From Rhodococcus sp. P-2 (lineage in GTDB: Bacteria > Actinomycetota > Actinomycetes > Mycobacteriales > Mycobacteriaceae): DNA of 64,000 bases. Under the pieces are notes generated by a model. It did not search any database. It was given only the letters and a program-made list of their open reading frames with translations, and was not told the DNA's origin. Both the position numbers and the translations under genes were made by a program. Shown here one piece after another: positions 1-7,824 of this stretch; positions within the stretch are counted from its first letter, which is position 1, and each line of letters begins with the position of its first letter. The stretch is from positions 1,240,001-1,304,000 of the forward strand of contig NZ_CP066779.1 in NCBI RefSeq assembly GCF_016598535.1, read 5' to 3'.

Positions 1-42
1 CCGCTCTCGAGCACGGCGGATTGGATCGGGCGCAGGCCGAAC

Positions 43-912
43 TCACTCGGCGGAAACAGCTCTCGCAAGATCGATGAGAGCTGAGGCCGCCGGATTCTTC
101 CCGCCGGAAGCACGCCAGACCAATTCCAGCCGAGACCGCGCTTCCGGTTCGAGATCGATCCGATGCAACTCCCCCACTGCCGACTCGGGAATCACGGCCA
201 TTCCCAACCCCTGAGCGGCCAAGGACACGATGATGCCGAGGTTGCTTGCCTCGAGTGCCACCGTCGGCTTCGTGCCGGCCGCGGCACACGCGAAGTCCAG
301 ACACGTTCTGATTCCGGTTCCCTCCGGCAGGCAGATGACAGATCGCGTGGCGAGCTCGGCAAACGGCAGAGCCGACACCTCGGCCAGCGGATGATCCGCT
401 GCCACTCCGGCTACCAGTCGCTCGTCGGTGATCACCCTCGACTCGAGCCCTTCCGGCAGTTCGCCCGCCACCCCGATGACGGCTATGTCGAAGGTTCCGT
501 CCAACACTCCGGCAAGCAAGCTGCGCGAGTCGTCCTCGGACAGGGAGATGTCCAGACCGGGGTGTTTGTTGTGCAACCGACTGAGCAGGTCGGTCAGGTC
601 GGCAGACGCGCATGCAGTGACCATCCCCACCGCTACCGAGCCCCGCACCAGTCCGTTCAGGGCGTCGACGACATCTCGGGTGCTCTGAACGGACGCAAGC
701 ACAGCGTGGGCATGTGGGAGGACAGCTCGCCCGGCCTCGGTCAGACGAACGGTTCGACCACTCCGATCGAGCAATTCCTGACCCAGCTCACGTTCCAGCC
801 TTTTGACCTGCGCACTCACACCCGGCTGCGCTACGTGAAGCCGCTCGGCGGCGCGAGTGAAGTTGGCTTCCTCCACTACCGTGACGAAGTATTCGAGCTG
901 CCGAAGTTCCAT
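43..912 (-). CDS. LysR-family transcriptional regulator
   Basis: A 289-residue LysR-type regulator. Residues about 1-60 form the winged helix-turn-helix (recognition part around FTRAAERLHVAQPGVSAQ), and residues about 90-285 form the two-lobed effector-binding domain. The ATG has no clear Shine-Dalgarno, but the HTH starts right after it as is normal for the family. It is transcribed away from a small SnoaL-like gene with about 70 bp between the starts, and a TCTAG-N12-CTAGA inverted repeat lies between them. LysR proteins usually control a divergent neighbour and themselves, so the SnoaL-like gene is the first candidate target. The ligand cannot be inferred. The 42 bases left of its stop are too short to assign. 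Confidence 0.92.
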   Translation of the reverse strand: MELRQLEYFVTVVEEANFTRAAERLHVAQPGVSAQVKRLERELGQELLDRSGRTVRLTEAGRAVLPHAHAVLASVQSTRDVVDALNGLVRGSVAVGMVTACASADLTDLLSRLHNKHPGLDISLSEDDSRSLLAGVLDGTFDIAVIGVAGELPEGLESRVITDERLVAGVAADHPLAEVSALPFAELATRSVICLPEGTGIRTCLDFACAAAGTKPTVALEASNLGIIVSLAAQGLGMAVIPESAVGELHRIDLEPEARSRLELVWRASGGKNPAASALIDLARAVSAE

Positions 913-922
913 AACTGATAAT

Positions 923-944
923 TCTAGCTTTGAGACAAACTAGA
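923..944. promoter_or_regulatory. Candidate LysR binding site between divergent genes
   Basis: A perfect inverted repeat TCTAG-N12-CTAGA lies 11 bp upstream of the LysR ATG and 38 bp upstream of the SnoaL-like ATG. Its size and dyad fit a LysR box (T-N11-A type). Its function is inferred from position and symmetry only. Confidence 0.4.
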
Positions 945-982
945 TCTTGGACTTATCGCCGGCGGACTCGCAAGATGGAGAC

Positions 983-1342
983 ATGACAACAACACATGAA
1001 GCTCAGAAGGCCGAAACCCCGGAAGACATCGCCCGATTGTTCGTCCAGTTCGCGAACGCCGGAGATGCAGACGCCGTCGCCGGACTCTACGAGGAAAACG
1101 CCGTGATGGCGTTTCCACCCGGGTCACTCACTGTGGGAAGGACGGCCATCCGAGACGTCATTTCTCAGATGCTGGCCGCAGCACCGACATTCACCGTCGA
1201 GGAAGCGCTACCCACGGTAATCAGCGGCGACCTGGCCATGACCTCGACCAAACCTTCCGACGGGACCGGCGGACGCACTCAGGTGGCACGCCGCCAGCCC
1301 GACGGTTCGTGGTTGCGGGTGCTCGATCGTCCGGAACTCTGA
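983..1342 (+). CDS. SnoaL/NTF2-like small protein
   Basis: A protein of 119 residues with the pattern of the SnoaL/DUF4440 NTF2-like fold: an N-terminal helix (EDIARLFVQFANAGDADAV), the AGLYEENAVMAFPPG segment where such proteins form the cone-shaped pocket, and C-terminal strands. The ATG at 983 is preferred over one 36 bp upstream because GGAG lies 3-6 nt before it. Family members are isomerases, cyclases or unassigned detoxification proteins (SgcJ/EcaC type); no catalytic residue can be assigned here. It is divergent from the LysR gene, which probably controls it. The fold is fairly secure; the reaction is unknown. Confidence 0.8.
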   Translation: MTTTHEAQKAETPEDIARLFVQFANAGDADAVAGLYEENAVMAFPPGSLTVGRTAIRDVISQMLAAAPTFTVEEALPTVISGDLAMTSTKPSDGTGGRTQVARRQPDGSWLRVLDRPEL

Positions 1343-1357
1343 CTGCCCTCTTCGCAG

Positions 1358-2629
1358 TCAGATGGCCGAAGCACGCCGCATGGCCGCCGCAGGATCGGCG
1401 AACAAGGAACTCAGCGACACGACGGTGGACGCGTATTCCTGAACCCGATTGCCGAACCCGGTAATCCGAATGTCCTTACGCTCCAACGAGGATGCCGTCG
1501 AGAAGGCCTCGGCGACGTGCGGCACGCCGGCCGGGTAGTCGGTGAAGGCCTGGCCGCCGAGGATCACCCGATCCGGATTGAACAGGTCACGCAACATCGC
1601 CACCGTTCGTCCGAGGACGCGTGCTCGATCAACCAGAAGGTCGTGTGCCGGAATGGAACCCGCCGACGCAGCACGGTAGACATCCGCGATCGTCACACGC
1701 TCACTGCCCTGGATCACTGCACCCGAAGACAGTGCCTGCGCGACAACAGCGCGGTCGCTGATCGTCGCTTCCAAGCAACCCACCGCACCGCAGGTGCACC
1801 GTGCCGACGAACCGGTGGGGAGGTGTGCGATCGAGCCTGGCCCACTGGACGGCGTGTGCACTCGCCCTTCGAAAGTGATTGCGATACCGGCAGTCTCGCG
1901 GGCATAGAAGTAGAGCCCGGTGGTTCCCGGCGTCGGGGCCTCGGCGCGGTCGGTGCTGAGCAGAAGTTCCGACGCCGCCATCGCCTCGACGTGGGCGGCA
2001 ACCGAAACGGGAAGGTCCAAGCCGGCTCCGATGATGGATCCGACTTTGGCGCCCTTCCACCCCAGGCGCGCGTGGTCGACTACTCCGGTAGCCGAATCGA
2101 CGCGACCGCCGATGGCCACCCCGACCGCGAGCGGACGACGCTTGTGCCACCGCGAGGCGAACGATTTGGCCGAGCGCGCAATGGTGGCAAGCGCGACAGC
2201 GGAATTGGTGGCGGGCGTCGGGATCTCGACGGCACCGAGCACCTTGCCCCGAATGTCGCTGGCGATGATGCTGGTGACGACGGCACCGATGTGGATGCCG
2301 ACGGTCAGGTACGGCTCGTGATTGACCTCGAACGGAACTCGCGGACGCCCAATGGCGCCGGAAGCTGTCAGGTCTGCGCGTTCGCGCAGGATCCCGAGGT
2401 CCAGCAGGCTCGTGACCTGCCGGTTCACGGTCGCAATACTCAGCCCGGACGCTTTGGCCGCGGTATCGCGAGAGAGCGGTCCGCGGGATCGAGCAATGCG
2501 CAACACCGTCGCGGACGGACCGTCGGCAATGCGCAGCTCCGGCGCAACTATCTGGGTTCGGGTCCGGGTTCCCGAGAGCGCGGTTCGCGATCGGATGTTC
2601 GGAATGGCGGAGATTGTGGGTGTCGACAT
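1358..2629 (-). CDS. ROK-family transcriptional regulator
   Basis: A regulator of the ROK (NagC/XylR) family, 423 residues from the chosen ATG, which has AGGGA 5 nt upstream; an alternative ATG lies 72 bp further up. Residues about 30-85 hold a winged HTH (LSRDTAAKASGLSIATVNRQ), followed by the sugar-kinase-like fold. The ROK zinc motif CTCGAVGCLE is intact near residue 280. The usual sugar-binding E-x-G-H is degenerate (GSIAH), and the ENDAN segment carrying the kinase Asp is replaced by AAHVEA, so this is not a kinase and may not bind a free sugar in the normal way. Its position relative to the SDR, L,D-transpeptidase and murB matches M. tuberculosis Rv0485, a ROK regulator (from memory). 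Confidence 0.88.
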   Translation of the reverse strand: MSTPTISAIPNIRSRTALSGTRTRTQIVAPELRIADGPSATVLRIARSRGPLSRDTAAKASGLSIATVNRQVTSLLDLGILRERADLTASGAIGRPRVPFEVNHEPYLTVGIHIGAVVTSIIASDIRGKVLGAVEIPTPATNSAVALATIARSAKSFASRWHKRRPLAVGVAIGGRVDSATGVVDHARLGWKGAKVGSIIGAGLDLPVSVAAHVEAMAASELLLSTDRAEAPTPGTTGLYFYARETAGIAITFEGRVHTPSSGPGSIAHLPTGSSARCTCGAVGCLEATISDRAVVAQALSSGAVIQGSERVTIADVYRAASAGSIPAHDLLVDRARVLGRTVAMLRDLFNPDRVILGGQAFTDYPAGVPHVAEAFSTASSLERKDIRITGFGNRVQEYASTVVSLSSLFADPAAAMRRASAI

Positions 2630-2731
2630 GGCTGTCCCTTGCAGAAGGAGGAGAAGGCGCACATCTCTGTCGACCGAGAACTCAGCGTTTCCACTGGTCA
2701 TACGAAGGAATAGACAGAAAAGGCGCAGAAA

Positions 2732-2845
2732 TTAGCTGCAGAAAGAACGGCGGCGACAACACAGCTCTCGCGCCAGAGGCAGACGCGAACCAAGCGCAGC
2801 GGTCACATAGGTGACCCGCAAAGCGGCAGGCTGGTCGGTCGACAT
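2732..2845 (-). CDS. Possible Cys-rich leader peptide upstream of the ROK gene
   Basis: A 37-codon open frame, ATG to TAA, in the otherwise empty stretch between the ROK gene and the dioxygenase gene. GGAG sits 2 nt before the ATG, which is rather close. The peptide begins MSTDQPAAL and ends [14 protein letters not shown], so three of its last nine residues are Cys, next to three Arg. Short Cys-rich leaders are known in front of sulfur-metabolism genes in actinobacteria, and the opposite strand here leads into a sulfate-ester operon, but this frame points towards the ROK gene. It could be chance; there is no support beyond composition and placement. Confidence 0.25.
   Translation of the reverse strand: MSTDQPAALRVTYVTAALGSRLPLARELCCRRRSFCS
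2801..2816. promoter_or_regulatory. Candidate operator palindrome in ROK/dioxygenase intergenic region
   Basis: A perfect 6-bp inverted repeat GGTCAC-ATAG-GTGACC lies in the 342-bp gap between the divergent ROK and TauD-type genes, 156 bp upstream of the dioxygenase start. It is the clearest dyad in this gap and a likely regulator-binding site, perhaps for the ROK protein or a sulfur-starvation regulator. The rest of the gap holds only the possible leader peptide. Confidence 0.4.
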
Positions 2846-2971
2846 GGCTCCAAAAGTAGCAGCTTCACCGAGATTCACAAATCAGGTGCGGTAACGATCA
2901 CACTGAACGCAACCCTGTCGTGGCGAAATCTCGCATGTTTGGGTGGGCACACTCCCCACGAAAGGTGCACC

Positions 2972-3967
2972 ATGTCTACAGCTTTCGCCAAGCCGACTCT
3001 CACGAACACGGCATCAACGAACGGGGTGGCTGCTGACGCCGCTCGCGGCACTGTCACCACCCTCGGCGCGCATATCGGCGCCCGAATCGACGGAATCACT
3101 CTCGGCGGGCACCTCGACCCGGCGACGATCTCACTCATCCGACAGGCACTTCTCGAGCACAAGGTGATCTTCTTCCGCGGGCAGGACCACCTCGACAACG
3201 ATTCGCAGTACGAGTTCGCCCAGCTACTGGGCACCCCGACCACTGCCCACCCCACGGTGAAGTCGCACGGCGCAAAAGTTCTGCCCATCGATTCGGACCT
3301 GGGCAAGGCCAACAGCTGGCACACCGACGTCACCTTCGTCGATCGCATCCCCAAGGCCTCGATCCTGCGCGCGGTGCAGCTCCCCGAGTACGGCGGTTCC
3401 ACCACGTGGGCGTCGGGGGTAGCCGCGTACAACGGACTGCCGGATCCGCTCAAGGCACTCGCGGAGAACCTCTGGGCCCGTCACACGAACGTCTACGACT
3501 ACGCGGCCACCAGCGCCGAGCGGCTCACCGAAGATCGCACGGCCGCCTACCGCGAGGAGTTCCAGTCCACGTACTTCGAGACGGAACACCCGGTGGTGCG
3601 TGTACACCCCGAAACCGGAGAGCGCACGCTCGTCCTCGGGCATTTTGTCAAGAACTTCGTCGGGTTGAGCACCGAACAGTCGAACGGTGTGTTCAAGCTC
3701 TTGCAGGATCACGCCATCAAGCTCGAGTACACGACGCGATGGAACTGGGCGGCGGGTGACGTCGCGATCTGGGACAACCGCGCCACCCAGCATTACGCGA
3801 TCGCCGACTACGACGACCAGTACCGCCGTCTGGAGCGCATCACACTTGCCGGTGACATTCCGGTCAACATCCATGGGGAACGAAGCCGGAGCATAGCCGG
3901 CGACGCTTCCGAATACTCGGTTATCGAAGGTGCAGTTGCGGCAGAAGGTGCCTCGAACAACTCATGA
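2972..3967 (+). CDS. TauD/TfdA-family Fe(II)/2-oxoglutarate dioxygenase, alkylsulfatase-like
   Basis: A non-heme iron dioxygenase of 331 residues. The iron-binding facial triad is visible: His117 and Asp119 in NSWHTDVTF and the distal His274 in [10 protein letters not shown]. An Arg near residue 289 ([10 protein letters not shown]) would bind 2-oxoglutarate. The segment around [19 protein letters not shown] resembles AtsK-type alkylsulfatases more than taurine dioxygenases. Such enzymes oxidatively cleave alkyl sulfate esters to release sulfite or sulfate. The ATG follows an AAAGG ribosome-binding site. The stop overlaps the arylsulfatase start by 4 bp (ATGA), so the two are translationally coupled and both probably scavenge organosulfur. 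AtsK-like substrate is inferred; taurine or another sulfonate remains possible. Confidence 0.88.
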   Translation: MSTAFAKPTLTNTASTNGVAADAARGTVTTLGAHIGARIDGITLGGHLDPATISLIRQALLEHKVIFFRGQDHLDNDSQYEFAQLLGTPTTAHPTVKSHGAKVLPIDSDLGKANSWHTDVTFVDRIPKASILRAVQLPEYGGSTTWASGVAAYNGLPDPLKALAENLWARHTNVYDYAATSAERLTEDRTAAYREEFQSTYFETEHPVVRVHPETGERTLVLGHFVKNFVGLSTEQSNGVFKLLQDHAIKLEYTTRWNWAAGDVAIWDNRATQHYAIADYDDQYRRLERITLAGDIPVNIHGERSRSIAGDASEYSVIEGAVAAEGASNNS

Positions 3968-6285
3968 CTCACGCAGATTCCGCCCTTCCGCCGCACGCCC
4001 GCGGCTACGAAGGCTTCGAAGGTCGAATCGGCCGCACTGCAGCCGATTCGACCCCGTCGTGGCCCACCGCCACGGCCCCGGCCCCCGGCTCACCCAACAT
4101 CGTCGTGGTTCTGATCGACGACATGGGATACAGCGACATCGGGCCGTTCGGCTCCGAGATCGAGACTCCGACCCTCGATCGCCTTGCCGCGCAGGGTATT
4201 CGAATGACCAACTATCACACGACGCCCCTCTGCTCGCCGTCGCGCGCCGCTCTTCTCACCGGCCTCAATCCGCACCGCGCCGGATACGGATTCGTCGCCA
4301 ACGCCGATCCGGGATACCCCGGACTGCGCCTGGAATTGGCCGACGACGTACAGACACTCCCCGAAATCCTCCGCGGCGCAGGCTATGCCACCTATGCGGT
4401 GGGCAAGTGGCATCTCGTGCGCGACGCAAACCTCGCCCCGGGACGAAGTCGTGACTCCTGGCCGACTCAGCGCGGATTCGATCGCTACTACGGCTCTCTC
4501 GAAGGACTGAACTCCTTCTACTACCCCAATCAACTGATCTCCGACAATTCAGTGGTCGACGTCGACGAGTATCCCGAGGGCTACTACCTCACCGACGATC
4601 TGACCGACAAGGCCGTCGGGTACATCAAGGACCTTCGCGCCCACGATCAGGACAAGCCGTTCTTCCTTTACTTCGCACACGTCGCCATGCACGGACCGTT
4701 GCAGGCCAAGCCCGCCGATCAGGCGAAATACCGTGGTCGATACGACGAGGGCTGGGATCGAATCCGCGAGTCGCGGTTCGCCTCTCAACTCCTGCAAGGA
4801 CTCTTTCCGGAGGGGACACGGCAGGCACCACGAAACTCCGAACCCGGTTTCGACGTGCCCGAATGGGATTCGCTCACGCCGGAGGTGCGGTCTCGGTTCG
4901 CCCGCTACATGGAGGTGTACGCGGCGATGGTCGACTCGATCGATCAGAGCGTCGGACGCATTGTCGACACCCTGGACGAACTGGGCGAACTCGACAACAC
5001 GATCATCGTCTTCACCTCGGACAACGGCGGCACCGCCGAGGGCGGTTCGGACGGGACACGAAGCTACTTCGCGCAGTTCGCGCATATCCAGGATCCAGAC
5101 TGGGTCGGCGATGTCCCCCACGACGAATCCCTCATCGGCGGACCTGAATTGGGCGTGCACTATCCACGTGGATGGGGGCAGACGTCCAACACCCCCTTCC
5201 GGTTCTACAAAGGGCAATCCTTTGCCGGTGGAATCCGTGTTCCCTTCCTCCTGTCCTGGCCCGCGGGACTGAAACCCGAAGCGGGCGACAACGGGATCCG
5301 CGACCAGTTCGCGTATGTCACCGACCTGACGCCGACGCTTCTCGAACTGGCCGGAATCGAAACCCCCACCGTGCGAAACGGGCTGCCTGTCAAGGAGTTC
5401 GACGGCGCGTCGAGCGCGCCGGTTCTGCGTTCACCCACCGCTCCGAGTACCCACACCGAGCAGTACACCGAGGTGACCGGAATCCGCGGCTACTACAAGG
5501 ACGGATGGAAACTGCTGGCGCTCGCTCCAGCTGACATCGACAAACCGCACTGGCAGTTGTTCGACGTCCGAGCCGACCCGACCGAGCTCGACGACCTCGC
5601 ATCACGGTTTCCCGACAAGGTTCGCGAACTCGCCGAGGCCTGGGACCACTCGGCGTGGGCGAACACCGTGTTTCCTCTACTGGGCAATACCGTCGGCGCG
5701 GTTCGCCGTCCGGAGGAGGAGGCACTCTCACGCCCGGTGCGACTACTTGCGGGAACGCCCCCACTGGAGCGCTACCGCTCATCCAAACTGATCGGGTTCC
5801 GTGACTTCGACATCACGATCGAACTCGACGGTTACCGCGAAGGCGACGCCGGTGTCCTTGTCGCCCACGGGGATCCACAAGGTGGATATCTTCTCTACGT
5901 CGAGGACGGCAACCTGCATCTCGGATACAACGCCTTCGGTTCCTACTCCGTGGTCGATGCGGGGCCATTGCCGGTCGGCACCAAGCGAATCGACGTGTCC
6001 GTGGCGGTGTTACCGCGGTTGCGTTGGGATCTCCACGTCAGCGTCGACGGCATTCACGCGGGCCAACTGCTCGGGCAAGTACAACTGGTCGGGATGGCGC
6101 CGTGGACCGGCATCTCGGTCGGGGTCGACGCCAGAGGACCTGTGTCGTGGGAAGTACGACGACGCCACGGACCATTCCGGTACAGCGGGGCGCTGCGCGC
6201 CGTCACCTACACCCCCGGCCCGGTCAAGGTACCGCGTCGTCACATTGAATCCATCGAACGGGAAGCAGAGTATGCCGCCGACTAG
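3964..6285 (+). CDS. Arylsulfatase (type I, formylglycine-dependent)
   Basis: A 773-residue sulfatase of the alkaline-phosphatase superfamily. Metal ligands D52-D53 lie in LIDDMGYSD, and the signature [11 protein letters not shown] has Cys90, to be converted to formylglycine by a separate maturase that is not in this window. Further signatures are GKWHL and [10 protein letters not shown]. At 773 residues it belongs to the long arylsulfatase class with an extra C-terminal beta domain (about 590-760). No signal peptide is visible, so it should act in the cytoplasm. It overlaps the dioxygenase gene by 4 bp, giving a two-gene operon able to release sulfate from alkyl and aryl esters. Confidence 0.95.
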   Translation: MTHADSALPPHARGYEGFEGRIGRTAADSTPSWPTATAPAPGSPNIVVVLIDDMGYSDIGPFGSEIETPTLDRLAAQGIRMTNYHTTPLCSPSRAALLTGLNPHRAGYGFVANADPGYPGLRLELADDVQTLPEILRGAGYATYAVGKWHLVRDANLAPGRSRDSWPTQRGFDRYYGSLEGLNSFYYPNQLISDNSVVDVDEYPEGYYLTDDLTDKAVGYIKDLRAHDQDKPFFLYFAHVAMHGPLQAKPADQAKYRGRYDEGWDRIRESRFASQLLQGLFPEGTRQAPRNSEPGFDVPEWDSLTPEVRSRFARYMEVYAAMVDSIDQSVGRIVDTLDELGELDNTIIVFTSDNGGTAEGGSDGTRSYFAQFAHIQDPDWVGDVPHDESLIGGPELGVHYPRGWGQTSNTPFRFYKGQSFAGGIRVPFLLSWPAGLKPEAGDNGIRDQFAYVTDLTPTLLELAGIETPTVRNGLPVKEFDGASSAPVLRSPTAPSTHTEQYTEVTGIRGYYKDGWKLLALAPADIDKPHWQLFDVRADPTELDDLASRFPDKVRELAEAWDHSAWANTVFPLLGNTVGAVRRPEEEALSRPVRLLAGTPPLERYRSSKLIGFRDFDITIELDGYREGDAGVLVAHGDPQGGYLLYVEDGNLHLGYNAFGSYSVVDAGPLPVGTKRIDVSVAVLPRLRWDLHVSVDGIHAGQLLGQVQLVGMAPWTGISVGVDARGPVSWEVRRRHGPFRYSGALRAVTYTPGPVKVPRRHIESIEREAEYAAD

Positions 6286-6300
6286 CCCTACGATTGCATC

Positions 6301-7050
6301 ATGACCATTTCTTCCGATGCCCGCATCGCCGTAGTCACCGGAGCCAGCTCCGGAATCGGTGAGGCCACCGCCCGCACCCTGGCAGCTCAGGGATTCCATG
6401 TCGTGATCGGTGCTCGCCGCGTCGATCGTCTCGAGAAGATCGCCGAGGAAATCGGTGGTACCGCGCTCGAACTCGACGTCACCGACGAGGATTCCGTCGA
6501 CGCATTTGCCGCCGTGGTCCCCCGTGTCGACGTGCTGGTCAACAACGCCGGTGGTGCGAAGGGCCTGGCGACGGTCCTGGACGCCGATCTGGACGACTGG
6601 CGATGGATGTGGGAGACCAATGTCCTGGGCACGTTGCGTGTGACGAAAGCACTGCTGCCCAAACTGATCGATTCGGGTGACGGTCTGGTCGTGACCATCA
6701 CCTCGGTAGCGGCGCTGGAGGCATACGACAACGGTTCGGGCTACACCACGGCCAAGCACGCTCAAGCCGTCCTTCATCGGACATTGCGCGGTGAACTCTT
6801 GGGTAAGCCCGTTCGTCTGACCGAAATCGCGCCCGGAGCAGTGGAGACCGAATTCTCACTCGTCCGGTTCGAAGGTGATCAGGACAAGGCCGACAAGGTG
6901 TACGAGGGAATCACACCGTTGGTGGCGCAGGACATCGCCGAGATCATCGGTTTCGTCGCGTCCAGGCCGTCACACGTGAACCTCGATCAGATCGTCGTCA
7001 AGCCGCGGGATCAGGCAAGCCCCGGTCGGTTCCACCGCACCACCAGCTAG
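6301..7050 (+). CDS. Short-chain dehydrogenase/reductase
   Basis: A classical SDR of 249 residues. The cofactor-binding TGASSGIG spans residues 13-20, NNAG is at 81-84, and the catalytic Ser135, Tyr148 and Lys152 are all present. R39-R40 after the second strand favour NADP(H). The overall pattern (EITSVA-like strand, YTTAKHA, EIAPGAVETEF) resembles the YdfG/serine-3-dehydrogenase group. It starts 16 bp after the arylsulfatase stop and may share its transcript, although an SDR stands at the equivalent place in M. tuberculosis (Rv0484c), where no sulfatase precedes it, so the link to sulfur use may be accidental. The substrate is unknown. Confidence 0.92.
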   Translation: MTISSDARIAVVTGASSGIGEATARTLAAQGFHVVIGARRVDRLEKIAEEIGGTALELDVTDEDSVDAFAAVVPRVDVLVNNAGGAKGLATVLDADLDDWRWMWETNVLGTLRVTKALLPKLIDSGDGLVVTITSVAALEAYDNGSGYTTAKHAQAVLHRTLRGELLGKPVRLTEIAPGAVETEFSLVRFEGDQDKADKVYEGITPLVAQDIAEIIGFVASRPSHVNLDQIVVKPRDQASPGRFHRTTS

Positions 7051-7065
7051 TTCGAACAACTCTGG

Positions 7066-7824
7066 CTAACCAGTCCGAATCGCCCGGTGCAGGACGAGGC
7101 CGAGATTGCGTGCAATCTCGGCCTCCGTCATTTCCGTGGAAGCGCTGCGGGCACTCACTGTTTCACCTGCGGTGATGATGTACCGACCGTCACCGGCATA
7201 GTCGTACCAGTGGAAAGTCATGCCGTCGTCAGTCGGCCTGCTGTCGACGGCTCCGCCCGGATATACAGTGACTTCACCGATCGAGGTCCGCTCTCGGCCG
7301 AAGAACCTGCTCACTTCCTCACTCGCTCGCGCACCGTCGACACTGCGCAGAAACCCCTGTTTACCACCAGGTTTCGACGTTTCGATGCTCACCCCACGCT
7401 CCGATCCGGCGGGGCAGGTCGGCAGGTGATCGACGAGCATCCGTGGAATTGCCGATGGCCGTGCCACGGTGAGAACCACGTCGGAGCCACAGTCGACAGT
7501 CCTGCCGGGCAGTTGAGCCAGGAGCACACCCAGGTCGCCGGCGACAGCGCCGTGCAATCGCGTCGCCGTACTCATTTTCTGTCCGTGAAAACCGGAAACC
7601 TCCACGCGAGCATCAGGATTCGCAAGAACACCGAGAACGTGATGCAGCCGATCGTCGAGAACGCACGACAGGTGCGCTCCCGCTCGACGACGCTGCGCCC
7701 TCAGCTCGTCCATGGTTTCGGCCGCCGGACGAAATCGCAGCGGGTACGGGAGTCGGTCGCGTCCGATCGCTTCCCAGAGGATCGAGAATTCGAGGCCGAT
7801 GAACTGCCACCGCGTGGTCGTCAT
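7066..7824 (-). CDS. EspG-family ESX secretion chaperone-like protein
   Basis: A 252-residue protein with the layout of the EspG family (type VII secretion chaperones that bind PE-PPE dimers in the cytosol). It starts WQFIGLEFSILWEAIGRDRLPYPLRF, with the typical W/L pattern at the first strand, followed by mixed alpha/beta segments, a conserved RPTDDGMTFHWYDYAGDGRYI stretch and a C-terminal helix. Its ATG overlaps the stop of the upstream PPE-like gene by 4 bp, exactly the partnership expected for a chaperone and its client. No EccB/C/D, EsxA/B or MycP gene is within view. The stop lies 15 bp from the convergent SDR gene. Confidence 0.75.
   Translation of the reverse strand: MTTTRWQFIGLEFSILWEAIGRDRLPYPLRFRPAAETMDELRAQRRRAGAHLSCVLDDRLHHVLGVLANPDARVEVSGFHGQKMSTATRLHGAVAGDLGVLLAQLPGRTVDCGSDVVLTVARPSAIPRMLVDHLPTCPAGSERGVSIETSKPGGKQGFLRSVDGARASEEVSRFFGRERTSIGEVTVYPGGAVDSRPTDDGMTFHWYDYAGDGRYIITAGETVSARSASTEMTEAEIARNLGLVLHRAIRTG
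7097..7124. terminator. Perfect hairpin inside the 3' end of the EspG-like gene
   Basis: AGGCCGAGATTGC and its exact complement are separated by 2 nt, giving a 13-bp GC-rich stem within the last 20 codons of the EspG-like gene, next to the convergent 3' ends. It could end SDR transcription coming from the left, or be a by-product of the coding sequence (EAEIARNLGL). No U-tract follows. Confidence 0.4.
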
